This document shows, one piece after another, positions 33,163 through 42,151 of a stretch of DNA of 64,000 bases. Each line of letters opens with the position of its first letter. Position 1 is the stretch's first letter. The DNA is from CBDAUN01 sp965214875 (lineage in GTDB: Bacteria > Pseudomonadota > Gammaproteobacteria > Arenicellales > JAJDZL01). The notes under the pieces were generated by a model. The model saw nothing but the letters and a program-made list of their open reading frames with translations, ran no database searches and was not told where the DNA came from. The translations under genes were made by a program, and so were the position numbers. The DNA lies in contig OZ243980.1 in the NCBI GenBank assembly GCA_965214875.1, positions 1,860,001 to 1,924,000 of the forward strand, given 5' to 3'.

Positions 33163-35595
33163 ATGAGCAAAAAGAACGACGATTCAAATTTGCCGAGCAA
33201 TGCTCGGTTGCCCGTGGTTCCGCTGCGCGATGTAGTGGTCTACCCGCATGTTGCCATCCCCTTGTTTGTCGGTCGTGAAGGGTCGGTAAAGGCGCTCGAC
33301 CTTGCGAGCGAGCAAGGTACTGATGTGCTGCTCATTGCTCAGAAAGATCCTGCTATTGAGGAGCCGCATCCAGAACAGGACCACTTCTACTCGGTTGGCA
33401 CTGTAGCAACAATACTGCAAAGTCTTAAAATGCCGGATCGCACTCGAAAAGTTCTGGTGCAAGGAAAATGGCGCGGCAAGGTGCTCGCGATCGATATGGT
33501 AGACGGACTCGTGCAGGCATCGGCAACCCCAATACAATCGGAGCCGATAGACGAAAACGTTGCGAGAACGCTAATGGATACAGCTGCTGCACAGTTTGAG
33601 AACTATGTCAACAACAAGCAGAAAATCCATGAAGATGTCCTCGACCCGTTGCCGCACATCGACAATCCGGGCAGGATGGTCGATACGATCGCCCCGCATT
33701 TGATTAGCCAAAAGCTCGAAAAGCGGCAAAGGCTACTTGAGATTGAAAATGATCAGGAACGCATAGAGTATCTTGTGACCCTTATGGTTTCTGAAATCGA
33801 GAAGTTGAAAGTGGAAAAGAAAATCGGTAATCGCGTGAAAAAGCAAATGGAGAAGAGTCAGCGCGAATACCTCCTCAACGAGCAGCTCAAGGCGATTCAA
33901 AAAGAACTGGGCAACTCTGGTAGCGGAAGCAACGAGCAAGCGGAGCTGGAAAAGAAAATTCGAAAGTCCGGCATGTCCAAGGAGGCCAGGAAAAAAGCCA
34001 TGGGAGAATTGAAGAAACTGTCGATGATGTCTCCGATGTCCGCGGAAGCCACGGTGGTCAGGAACTATATCGACTGGCTCGTATCGGTGCCTTGGAAAAA
34101 GCGAACAAAAATAGGCAAAGATTTGAATCTGGCAGAGCAGATTCTTGATGACGATCATTATGGCTTGGAAAAGGTCAAAGAGCGCATCGTCGAATATTTG
34201 GCTGTCCAGCAGCGCGTGAAAAAAATCAAAGGTCCGATACTGTGCCTAGTCGGGCCTCCCGGAGTCGGCAAGACATCTCTTGGGCAGTCGGTCGCAAAGT
34301 CAACGAATCGAAAATTTGTGCGGATGTCGCTCGGAGGGGTTCGAGATGAAGCGGAAATTCGTGGTCACCGCCGTACCTATGTCGGTTCACTACCGGGAAA
34401 GATTGTCCAAAACCTTGCCAAGGTCAAATCTAGAAATCCTCTGTTTATGCTTGATGAAGTAGACAAGATGTCGATGGATTTTCGCGGCGACCCTTCGTCC
34501 GCACTGCTTGAAGTGCTAGACCCGGAACAGAATCACACTTTCGGCGATCATTATCTTGAAGTCGATTTTGATCTGTCCGAAGTGATGTTCATTGCGACAG
34601 CGAATACGCTTAATGTTCCTGCTGCGCTGCTTGATCGAATGGAAGTAATCCGAATCTCTGGCTACACCGAGGAAGAAAAGATTCAAATTGCGCTACAGTA
34701 TCTGGTACCCAAGCAGCTAGAAAACAATGGGCTTGAAAGTTGCGAAATATCGGTCTCGCGCAAAGCCCTCACAGACATCGTCAGATACTATACGCGCGAA
34801 GCTGGTGTAAGATCACTTGAGCGTGAGATTTCAAAGATCTGCCGGAAAGTCGCAAAAAAACTTGTCCAGAATCCGGACCGATCGATACCTGTTCAAATCA
34901 AGCCCAGCAATCTGGAACAGTACCTCGGCGTTCGTCAATTTCGCTATGGGCGTGCCGATAAGCCAAATCAAGTAGGCCAGGTCACAGGGCTGGCATGGAC
35001 TGAGGTCGGTGGAGATTTGCTCAGCATTGAAGCGATCATTGTTCAAGGAAAGGGACAGCATGTGTATACCGGCAAGCTCGGCAATGTGATGCAAGAGTCG
35101 ATCAAGGCTGCCGTCAGCGTGGTACGGAGCAGGGCGGGGCACTACGGAATCAATCCGAAGTTCTACCAGAAAAACGATATTCATGTACACGTGCCAGAAG
35201 GCGCGACTCCCAAAGACGGTCCAAGTGCAGGCGTAGCAATGTCGGTAGCTATCATTTCGGCTCTGACTGGCACTCCGGTGCGATCGGATGTGGCGATGAC
35301 TGGGGAGATTACACTTCGCGGCGAAGTGCTGGCGATCGGGGGTTTGAAAGAAAAAATGCTAGCTGCTCATCGCAGCGGCATCCGCAAGGTGCTTATACCT
35401 TTGGAAAATACGAAAGATTTAACAGAGATTCCAAAGAAGATCAAAGACGATCTTGAAATTTTGCCAGTTGAATGGATCGACGAAGTCGTCAAGCATGCGT
35501 TGGAGACTTTACCCGGCGAAGCCGTTGAAGTGCCAGCGGTTGAAATCGAATCGGAAGACGATGCGGCCGAAATTTCAGGTGTGGTTGCTCACTAG
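33163..35595 (+). CDS. lon: Lon protease
   Basis: An 810-residue ATP-dependent protease. The N-terminal substrate domain begins LPVVPLRDVVVYPH; Walker A GPPGVGKTS is near 364-372; the serine-lysine dyad is Ser688 (DGPSAGVA) and Lys731 (GGLKEKML). The C-terminus ends in an acidic tail. AAGGAAG before the ATG fits a ribosome site. It lies 127 bases after clpX and 240 before hupB. Lon removes misfolded proteins and also antitoxins, which matters given the many toxin-antitoxin loci here. Confidence 0.97.
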   Translation: MSKKNDDSNLPSNARLPVVPLRDVVVYPHVAIPLFVGREGSVKALDLASEQGTDVLLIAQKDPAIEEPHPEQDHFYSVGTVATILQSLKMPDRTRKVLVQGKWRGKVLAIDMVDGLVQASATPIQSEPIDENVARTLMDTAAAQFENYVNNKQKIHEDVLDPLPHIDNPGRMVDTIAPHLISQKLEKRQRLLEIENDQERIEYLVTLMVSEIEKLKVEKKIGNRVKKQMEKSQREYLLNEQLKAIQKELGNSGSGSNEQAELEKKIRKSGMSKEARKKAMGELKKLSMMSPMSAEATVVRNYIDWLVSVPWKKRTKIGKDLNLAEQILDDDHYGLEKVKERIVEYLAVQQRVKKIKGPILCLVGPPGVGKTSLGQSVAKSTNRKFVRMSLGGVRDEAEIRGHRRTYVGSLPGKIVQNLAKVKSRNPLFMLDEVDKMSMDFRGDPSSALLEVLDPEQNHTFGDHYLEVDFDLSEVMFIATANTLNVPAALLDRMEVIRISGYTEEEKIQIALQYLVPKQLENNGLESCEISVSRKALTDIVRYYTREAGVRSLEREISKICRKVAKKLVQNPDRSIPVQIKPSNLEQYLGVRQFRYGRADKPNQVGQVTGLAWTEVGGDLLSIEAIIVQGKGQHVYTGKLGNVMQESIKAAVSVVRSRAGHYGINPKFYQKNDIHVHVPEGATPKDGPSAGVAMSVAIISALTGTPVRSDVAMTGEITLRGEVLAIGGLKEKMLAAHRSGIRKVLIPLENTKDLTEIPKKIKDDLEILPVEWIDEVVKHALETLPGEAVEVPAVEIESEDDAAEISGVVAH

Positions 35596-35834
35596 ACACT
35601 CTGCCGTATCAAGCAGATGTGTGTGATGCATGGGCTCAAATGACGAATAATTCCAGAAATTCTGCCAAACTAATTGTAAAATCAATTATTCTTTACCGGC
35701 CTAACCAAGGCATAACGCAGTTTTCAAGTGCTAATGCCAACGAAATTCCCAAAGCTAATTGGATTGATGTGAATAGGCGGCGCATCTGATAACTTTTTCT
35801 GTATTTTTGAGCAGTTTTTAACAAGGAGTAAACT
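35596..35834. other. lon-hupB spacer with promoter of hupB
   Basis: Contains a small inverted repeat TAATTG(N6)CAATTA at 35671-35688 and an AT-rich stretch near 35790-35820. No classical terminator was seen after lon. AAGGAG at 35823-35828 is the hupB ribosome site. Confidence 0.45.
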
Positions 35835-36107
35835 ATGAATAAAACCAAGTTGGCAGCAAGCTTAGCTGATGAAATGGGCCTGTCGAAGCCCGGCGCAGCG
35901 CAAGCTGTAGATTGCGTATTGAATGGAATCCAGAATGCTCTTGCAAAAGGAGATGCAGTCTCCATTGTCGGATTTGGAACCTTCTCAGTATCAGCCCGTC
36001 CAGCGCGGACCGGGCGTAATCCTAGAGACGGCTCCACAATCCAAATACCCGCTTCCAATCAAGTTCGATTCAAAGCCGGAAAGGCGCTTAAGGACGCAGT
36101 CAACTAA
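35835..36107 (+). CDS. hupB: DNA-binding protein HU, beta-type
   Basis: A 90-residue HU protein: MNKTKLAASLADEMGLSKPG, GFGTFSVSARPARTGRNPRD (beta arm) and FKAGKALKDAVN. HU bends and compacts DNA as a dimer. A strong AAGGAG ribosome site precedes the ATG. The gene is in its usual place after lon, with tRNA-Val starting nine bases after the stop. Confidence 0.97.
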   Translation: MNKTKLAASLADEMGLSKPGAAQAVDCVLNGIQNALAKGDAVSIVGFGTFSVSARPARTGRNPRDGSTIQIPASNQVRFKAGKALKDAVN

Positions 36108-36115
36108 GGTGGCAT

Positions 36116-36191
36116 GGGTGCTTAGCTCAGTTGGGAGAGCGTCGCCCTTACAAGGCGAAGGGCGTGGGTTCAAGTCCCGCAGCACCCACCA
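36116..36191 (+). tRNA. tRNA-Val(UAC)
   Basis: A 76-nt gene: acceptor GGGTGCT/AGCACCC, anticodon stem TCGCC/GGCGA with loop CTTACAA (anticodon TAC), T arm GTGGGTTCAAGTCCCGC and encoded CCA. Probably co-transcribed with hupB or with tRNA-Asp ten bases further on. Confidence 0.96.
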
Positions 36192-36200
36192 AAGAAAGTC

Positions 36201-36278
36201 GGAGCGGTAGTTCAGTTGGTTTAGAATTCCGGCCTGTCAAGCCGGGGGTCGCGGGTTCGAGTCCCGTCCGCTCCGCCA
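36201..36278 (+). tRNA. tRNA-Asp(GUC)
   Basis: A 78-nt gene: acceptor GGAGCGG/CCGCTCC, anticodon stem CCGGC/GCCGG with loop CTGTCAA (anticodon GTC), T arm CGGGTTCGAGTCCCG and encoded CCA. The D loop reads GGTTTAGAA with one T more than the usual 77-nt form. This may be natural variation or another one-base homopolymer change. Confidence 0.93.
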
Positions 36279-36357
36279 TTCTTATTAAAATCGCAACTCT
36301 GCGATTGGTGCATTTGCGCATTGCCTTACCTTCCGCCAAACATAGAGGGCTTATAGC

Positions 36358-38274
36358 TTGCTAACCAGTATCCGTGAACGAGCAACAGGCTGGATTGCTT
36401 GGGCCATTGTAATTTTGATTACAATCCCCTTCGCATTATGGGGGGTTAATTCGTACTTTACCGGGCTGACCGAAATCGATGTCGCTCAAGTCGATGGCAT
36501 TGAGATAGACTACCAGGAATACCAAAGAGCGCTTTACGCGGAACGCGACCGTGTTCGCGGTCAGTTTGGTAGCAATGCGAGTCCGGAACTACTGTCAGGC
36601 GAAGTTCTAGGCCGCAGGGTTGTCGAGAGAATGGTGAACGACGTGTTACTCTCGCGCGATGCTGAAGACAATGGCTATCGAGTCAGCGACCAGCAACTTG
36701 CCAGTTTCATTCGAGCAGAGCGGGCGTTTCAAACAGATGATCAGTTCGATCAGACGCGCTATGAACGGGTATTGCAGATATCTGGCTATAGTCCTGCACA
36801 ATTTGAAGGTGTGCAACGCGCTTCGGCGGCAGTGCAGCAGATCTATAATGGATTTGCACTCTCTTCGCTGAGCATTGATCAGACAGTTGATGATTATATG
36901 GCGCTGAGTCTTCAAGAAAGGCTCGGCCAGTACGCGGTGATCGACTCTGAAACACTTCTTTCCGAGATCGAAGTCGACCAAGCGGCGGTCCAAGCAATCT
37001 ATGATAGCAACCCTGATGCCTACCGTGAGCCAGCCAGGATGCAAATTGAATTTCTGGAATTGAAAGTTGACGATTTTGCTGTGGATTATGAACCCTCGCA
37101 GGAAGAGCTCGAAAGAATCTATGACTCCCGGACCGAAGACTTCCTTAACATGGAGCAACGCTCGATCAGTCATATTTTGATTGAACTTTCCGAAGATGCG
37201 CAAGATGCCGACTCCGATGCTCAGAGTCTAGCGCAAAAACTTGCCGACAGGGCAAGGGCAGGGAATGACTTTGCGGCACTCGCACGCGAATATTCGAAAG
37301 ATTCAGGATCAGCTCAGGCTGGCGGCAGCCTTGGGTTCATTAATCGCGGAGTGACTGTGCCAGAGTTTGAGGCGGTCGCATTTTCACTGCCAGTCGGAGA
37401 AATTAGCGACCCGGTTCGTAGCCAGTTTGGTTATCACGTCATACGGGTTGACGAGATTAGAGCGGAACGGATCAAGACGTTCGAGGAAGCGCGTGAAGAA
37501 TTGACTAAGATTGCAACCAGGCAAGCTGCAGAGGCTGAGATGTTCGATGTCGTAGAAGAGATTCGCAACATTACCTATGAGCAGCCAGAAACACTAGATC
37601 CTTTGCGTGAAAGTTTGGGATTCGCACTTGAAGTAAGCGATTGGTTTAGTCTTGGAAGAGGAGAGGGCATTGCTTCGCATCAAGCGGTACGGCAGTCCGC
37701 ATTCAGCGATCAGGTTCGAAATGACGGATTCAATAGCGATGTAATCGAACTGGATATCGATCATTTCGTTGTACTTCGAATGCGGGATTACCATGAAGCA
37801 GAGCAATTGCCGCTTGAAGAGGTAGAAGCCGAAATCAGAGAAGAAATTCTTGTCGACAAGAGTTCGGAACGTGCAACCGAAATAGGCAACCGCTTAATCG
37901 AGCAGCTCAAGGCAAGCGAGCAAAATGGCTGGAACGAAATCATTGCCGACTACGGATTGGAAAGCACCGATCTTTCGGTCGAAGGGGATGATGCTGAGAA
38001 TCTTCGACTTCCAGAGATTCTTTTCAATGTCTATTCGGCTCCGAAGCCGACCGATAATTCGGTTTCCTATGGCGGTGCGCCGCTCAGCGATGGTGCGTTC
38101 TTCGTCTATCGAATTACCGCAGTTGTCGAAGGCGATGTTGCGCAGACTGACAGCGCTCAACGCGAACAGGTGAATGTCTTGCTGCAACAGCGATTTGGCG
38201 ATGCCCTGTTTTCGGGGCACCTTGATTCGCTTAGGACTTCAGCAGATATCCAAATACACGAAGATGTGCTATAG
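36358..38274 (+). CDS. ppiD: Periplasmic folding chaperone PpiD (SurA-N/parvulin type)
   Basis: A 638-residue inner-membrane-anchored chaperone. It starts at TTG 36358 after GAGGG; there is no suitable ATG, and the residues LTSIRERATGWIAWAIV, then the membrane anchor (about 12-32), match the family N-terminus. A SurA-like domain spans about 36-250 and a parvulin isomerase domain about 262-365 (ISHILIELS, AGGSLGFINRG, FGYHVIRVDEI). PpiD helps proteins leave the Sec channel. It is in the usual place after hupB and is convergent with fabI. Confidence 0.93.
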   Translation: MLTSIRERATGWIAWAIVILITIPFALWGVNSYFTGLTEIDVAQVDGIEIDYQEYQRALYAERDRVRGQFGSNASPELLSGEVLGRRVVERMVNDVLLSRDAEDNGYRVSDQQLASFIRAERAFQTDDQFDQTRYERVLQISGYSPAQFEGVQRASAAVQQIYNGFALSSLSIDQTVDDYMALSLQERLGQYAVIDSETLLSEIEVDQAAVQAIYDSNPDAYREPARMQIEFLELKVDDFAVDYEPSQEELERIYDSRTEDFLNMEQRSISHILIELSEDAQDADSDAQSLAQKLADRARAGNDFAALAREYSKDSGSAQAGGSLGFINRGVTVPEFEAVAFSLPVGEISDPVRSQFGYHVIRVDEIRAERIKTFEEAREELTKIATRQAAEAEMFDVVEEIRNITYEQPETLDPLRESLGFALEVSDWFSLGRGEGIASHQAVRQSAFSDQVRNDGFNSDVIELDIDHFVVLRMRDYHEAEQLPLEEVEAEIREEILVDKSSERATEIGNRLIEQLKASEQNGWNEIIADYGLESTDLSVEGDDAENLRLPEILFNVYSAPKPTDNSVSYGGAPLSDGAFFVYRITAVVEGDVAQTDSAQREQVNVLLQQRFGDALFSGHLDSLRTSADIQIHEDVL

Positions 38275-38308
38275 GTGAAAGGAGAAAAAAGGGCATGGCG
38301 CACCACTG

Positions 38309-39106
38309 CTAAAGCATGCTCTCGCTCAGTCCTACTAGATTGAATCCGCCATCTACATAGACCACTTCGCCCGTCATTCCTGAAGCAAGATCGGAGATTA
38401 GAAAAGCGGCAACATTTCCGACTTCCTCGATTGTTACGCTGCGCTGTAGCGGCGCAGTTTTTTCGTAGTGATCAATCATTGATTTCATTCCCTTGATTCC
38501 CGCTGCCGCCAGAGTCCGGATTGGGCCGGCGGAAATAGCGTTTACGCGAATGCCTTGTGGTCCAAGCGATTGAGCGCAGTATCGGACGCTCGCTTCGAGG
38601 CTTGCCTTAGCCACACCCATGACGTTGTAGCTTGGCATCGCGCGAATCGAGCCGATATAGCTTAGAGTAAGCAGCGAACCATTCGTGCTAGCCAGCATGG
38701 GAGCGAAGGTCTTAGCCATTGCTGAAAAGCTGTAAGAACTGATTTCGTGCGCTGTCAGAAATCCTTCGCGGTTGATTGCATCGATATAGTTTCCGACTAG
38801 TTGATCTCGGGGGGCAAAGGCAATCGAGTGAACGATAGCATCCAGAGATGCCCATCGCGCACCGATGCCCTCGCGCAGCTGTTCGATCTGTTCATCGCTT
38901 GCGACATCGCAAGGCAAAACAATGTTTGATCCCAATTGCTCGGCAAATTTTTCCACTCGAGGACGGAGACGTTCATTTTGATAGGTCAGCGCGAGTTCCG
39001 CACCTTGCTGATGCATAGCGTTGGCGATACCCCACGCAATGGAACGATCGCTAGCGATACCGGTAATTAGCGCTTTTTTACCAGCAAGAAATCCACCGGC
39101 GCTCAA
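38309..39106 (-). CDS. fabI: Enoyl-[acyl-carrier-protein] reductase (NADH)
   Basis: A 265-residue FabI that reduces enoyl-ACP in the last step of each fatty-acid elongation round. The catalytic Tyr150 (SYIGS), Tyr160 and Lys167 (SYNVMGVAKAS) keep the YX6K pattern, and the N-terminus ALITGIASDRSIAWGIA is the FabI type of cofactor loop. The C-terminus ends GEVVYVDGGFNLVGL. It is the target family of triclosan. ppiD next to fabI recalls the Pseudomonas order. Confidence 0.95.
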   Translation of the reverse strand: MSAGGFLAGKKALITGIASDRSIAWGIANAMHQQGAELALTYQNERLRPRVEKFAEQLGSNIVLPCDVASDEQIEQLREGIGARWASLDAIVHSIAFAPRDQLVGNYIDAINREGFLTAHEISSYSFSAMAKTFAPMLASTNGSLLTLSYIGSIRAMPSYNVMGVAKASLEASVRYCAQSLGPQGIRVNAISAGPIRTLAAAGIKGMKSMIDHYEKTAPLQRSVTIEEVGNVAAFLISDLASGMTGEVVYVDGGFNLVGLSESML

Positions 39107-39343
39107 AATTCAGACCCCGATTGAAGATTAATTACGCTACTCATAAAGAACTGCAACCGTAAAGCACTGATATAGAAGAATTCATGATTTCGTTCTTTGC
39201 GCGTAAGCCTACCCGCCGAAGGCGGGCTTGCCCACTATAAATGTAAAGTGGCGATAAAGATATAAACTTAATTTATTTTACTCGAAAATCCAGCGTTGCA
39301 AGGATCAGGTGGTGTCTCAGTTTGAACATTACAACACCGACGA
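39107..39343. other. Intergenic, promoter of fabI and a GC hairpin
   Basis: The fabI promoter should lie near 39120-39180 on the minus strand. CCCGCC GAA GGCGGG near 39210-39225 forms a tight hairpin without a T-run. The rest is AT-rich and empty. Confidence 0.45.
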
Positions 39344-40000
39344 TCATTGCACAACCCGACTGGGGAAGAGGCGGCCCGGAAGCCGCCTCCCCGCAAGTCC
39401 GGCATTTGGCCCAGTCAGTTGGCGCGCGCCTGTTCTGAAAGCATTGGCGAACCGCCGCGGCGGCAATGCTGTCCGCGAAACTAGGCAGCAGCCAGGCGGG
39501 GTCTTGATGCCTACGTTCGGGCCAAACCGCTTGGGCGAAAAGTAGTTGTCGCCATGCAGCCAGAGCGTGACGCGGACGACGGTGTCCGGTCGGGCATGCA
39601 TCTGCCTTGCCCATCCGTAGCCCGCCTGTTCCGTGCCGCTGTTGTAGGCGGTCGGATTATCTTGCGAACATTCCGCAGTGTTCGTTGCCGCATAGCTTGC
39701 GGCCTAGCGCACCCAGAAATAGTACGGCATCTCGTCCAAAAGCCAGTTGACAGGAAAATGTGCTGCAAGGATTTTGTTTTGATCATCGATAGTCGTTGTG
39801 AACTTCAACGGCACCTTCCACACGCCACCATGCATGTTGACCCGCTCCAGCGCGCCGACATTCATGAAGCTTGCTTGAGCGGCAAGGGTTCGGGTTATGG
39901 GAGTCTGCGATACCGCGGGCAATGCCAGCATCGCAAGCAATAGGGAGGGTTGCTAGGCTAGTTTGGCGAGCGGGGGGGGGGGATTACGCAAAGTGTTCAT
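39344..40000 (-). pseudogene. Decayed secreted protein gene
   Basis: ATG at 39998-40000 follows GGAGAG on the minus strand and is soon interrupted by a 12-C run (39971-39982), after which a signal-peptide-like stretch SLLLAMLALPAVSQ appears in another frame. The mature part (ASFMNVGALERVNMHGGVW, FPVNWLLDEMPYYFWVR) meets a TAG near 39704, then continues in the same frame as AASYAATNTAECSQ, VRVTLWLHGDNYFSP and a short tail. At least two stops and one shift make it non-functional. Family unknown. Confidence 0.6.
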
Positions 40001-40234
40001 TTTTCTCTCCGCAGAATAATGGGATTCCGGTTATTGCATCCGTTTCAACCGGCAAAGGGGCGGATTTTCAAACTGAACCACTACCAAAAATCATCGTCCA
40101 TAATTTTTCAAAAATCTCAAATATTCGGATTTTGCTTCGCAAAGCAGATATTCTATTGAATAGCGATAGCACTAAAATATTGAAAACCTATTCGTTTACA
40201 CTAAAAACTCAACGAACGAAAGAGGAGTCCAAAA
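40001..40234. other. Intergenic, upstream of nhaC
   Basis: Contains the 23-base sequence at 40064-40086 shared with 16889-16911. The AT-rich part (40120-40210) probably holds the nhaC promoter. AGAGGAG before the ATG is the ribosome site. Confidence 0.5.
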
Positions 40235-41704
40235 ATGTCAGATTCTGAAATTGCCATCAAACAGCCCACTTTGGGACTGGCTGTATTGCCGATCATCATA
40301 ACGCTTGTTGTTTTGGGCATACAGCTATTTTACTTTGGTGACTTTACACCTCATATCCCCCTAGCAATCGGCATTGCAGTAACAGGGCTGGTCGGTCTGA
40401 AACTTGGCCACAAATGGCCAGGCATACAAGATGGCGTCTTTCATGTGATCAACGTTTCACTGCCTTCAGTCTCGATTCTGATTACTGTTGGCATGATCAT
40501 CGGTCTTTGGATTGCGAGCGGAACGGTACCAACGCTAATCTACTATGGCCTGATCATCCTTTCGCCGGAGTGGTTTCTCGGTGCTGGTATGGTTCTTTGC
40601 GCGATCGTTTCTGTGTCGCTGGGGACTTCTTGGGGCACAACGGGCACAGTCGGTCTGGCTCTGATGGGAATCGGTGAAGGGTTTGGGATCCCCATGTACT
40701 GGACTGCGGGAGCGGTTGTATCCGGCGCATTCTTTGGCGACAAGATATCGCCACTGTCAGATACAACCAACTTAGCTCCAGCGGTCACCGGAACCAATCT
40801 GTTTTCGCATATTTACAACATGCTGCCTACAACTGTTCCCTCAATGCTGATTGGCCTGATTCTCTACATCGTCGCGGGCTTCACGCTGATTGACACTTCT
40901 CAGGTTTCATTCGAACGAATAGAGAAAATCACTACAGCACTCAATGACACGTTTTGGATTTCTCCGATCATGCTGTTGCCCGCGTTGCTGGTCATCATTT
41001 TGGCTATCATGAAAAAGCCTCCGCTACCCTCACTGTTCGCTGGTGCGGTTGTAGGTGGAATTATGGCGATCTTTTTTCAAGGTGCCGGCTTGCATGACAC
41101 CTTTACCTATGCGAACAGCGGCTATTCAGTCACAACAGGAGTTGCTGAAATCGATCCGCTCTTGAATCGAGGCGGTATCCAATCAATGATGTGGGTTATT
41201 TCCCTGGTTCTGCTAGCTCTTGGGCTCGGCGGCGCTTTAGAGCGCGTCGGTTGTCTACAGGCGATAATCAAAGTGATAATATCGAAAGTGAAGTCTTTTT
41301 CTGGAATCCAGACTTCAGCAATACTGACATCAGTTGCAACGAATACCGTCGCAGGAGATCCGTATCTTTCGATCGCTTTGCCAGGTCGAATGTATGTGCC
41401 GGTTTACCGAGCAATCAAATACTCGCCATTGAATTTATCGAGAGCGATTGAAGAGGGGGGAACACTAGTATCACCGCTTATACCTTGGAACGCGGGTGGA
41501 GCCTTCGTGATTGCTGCGCTCGGTTTGGGTATAGCCGATGGAAATTTTGAGAATCTTCTCTATATTCCGCTTGCATTCGCTTGCTGGCTATCGCCTTGTA
41601 TCGGTATTTTCTACGCTTGGACTAAAATGTTCTCGCCCAAAGCAACTGATGAAGAAATTCATCAATGGGAAGAAAGCGGGGAAGAAGTTGCAAAGGTGGG
41701 TTAA
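40235..41704 (+). CDS. nhaC: NhaC-type Na+/H+ antiporter
   Basis: A 489-residue membrane transporter with about 11-13 hydrophobic segments. The family landmark SGAFFGDKISPLSDTTNLAP is present at about 167-186, and GDPYLSIALPGRMY near 374. NhaC exchanges internal sodium for external protons (or the reverse) and helps marine bacteria keep a sodium gradient, which could drive sodium-coupled uptake. It stands alone with its own AGAGGAG ribosome site. A perfect 10-bp hairpin lies 87 bases after the stop. Confidence 0.93.
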   Translation: MSDSEIAIKQPTLGLAVLPIIITLVVLGIQLFYFGDFTPHIPLAIGIAVTGLVGLKLGHKWPGIQDGVFHVINVSLPSVSILITVGMIIGLWIASGTVPTLIYYGLIILSPEWFLGAGMVLCAIVSVSLGTSWGTTGTVGLALMGIGEGFGIPMYWTAGAVVSGAFFGDKISPLSDTTNLAPAVTGTNLFSHIYNMLPTTVPSMLIGLILYIVAGFTLIDTSQVSFERIEKITTALNDTFWISPIMLLPALLVIILAIMKKPPLPSLFAGAVVGGIMAIFFQGAGLHDTFTYANSGYSVTTGVAEIDPLLNRGGIQSMMWVISLVLLALGLGGALERVGCLQAIIKVIISKVKSFSGIQTSAILTSVATNTVAGDPYLSIALPGRMYVPVYRAIKYSPLNLSRAIEEGGTLVSPLIPWNAGGAFVIAALGLGIADGNFENLLYIPLAFACWLSPCIGIFYAWTKMFSPKATDEEIHQWEESGEEVAKVG

Positions 41705-41790
41705 TCTCCATCTGCATGCTGATTTGCTACGTAAAGCCGTAGCATAGAAGACACAAGCAGGGCGCTGAAAGGCACTCCGCTAGCGGCCCA

Positions 41791-41814
41791 CGACACGACC
41801 GGCGGGTCGTGTCG
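41791..41814. repeat. Perfect 10-bp inverted repeat downstream of nhaC
   Basis: CGACACGACC and its exact complement GGTCGTGTCG surround a four-base loop GGCG. No T-run follows, so it is not a standard terminator. It may aid RNA stability, end transcription with Rho, or be the trace of a small mobile repeat. Confidence 0.7.
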
Positions 41815-42092
41815 GGCAGTCGTTGAACGCTTGCACTGCAGCTGTACGAAAATCGAGTGTGCCGGGCGGGCTTTTGAAACATGCTTCAGGGCGTGAGGGG
41901 GCAAGTAGTAACGGCTTCAGATACCGGCTAGAGTCTCGGTCCTCATGCTCAAGCAGACCACCGACCCGGTTGCGACGGTTTGCTCATCCCGCGCGGCAGG
42001 ACTGGGTGTTTACAAGATGAAAATGGCCGCAACGGTTTGCATCTGCGCGGGCAGCATGTTTGAACAGGCCTTTCGACAAGGCGATGATAGAT
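41815..42092. other. Intergenic region, no gene recognised
   Basis: Small frames at 41823-42020 and 41945-42142 have no domain or ribosome site. GC is higher than in the neighbouring genes. It lies between two structured repeats and may be an inserted remnant. Confidence 0.4.
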
Positions 42093-42143
42093 TGAACGCG
42101 GTGCGCTTCAGCGGGAACCCGCCTCGAAGCGAACCGCGTTGAA
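42093..42143. repeat. Long nested inverted repeat (51 bp)
   Basis: The outer arms are 18 bases with two mismatches (TTGAACGCGGTGCGCTTC against the complement of GAAGCGAACCGCGTTGAA); an inner GCGGG/CCCGC stem closes the loop. It lies just past the stop of the ARPP-1 gene (minus strand) and 388 bases past nhaC, so it could end both transcripts. Confidence 0.7.
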
Positions 42144-42151
42144 TGGACAGT

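Noticed and set aside
41791..41814. Standard Rho-independent terminator of nhaC
   Set aside because: The stem is perfect but no T-run follows on either strand, so it is listed only as an inverted repeat.
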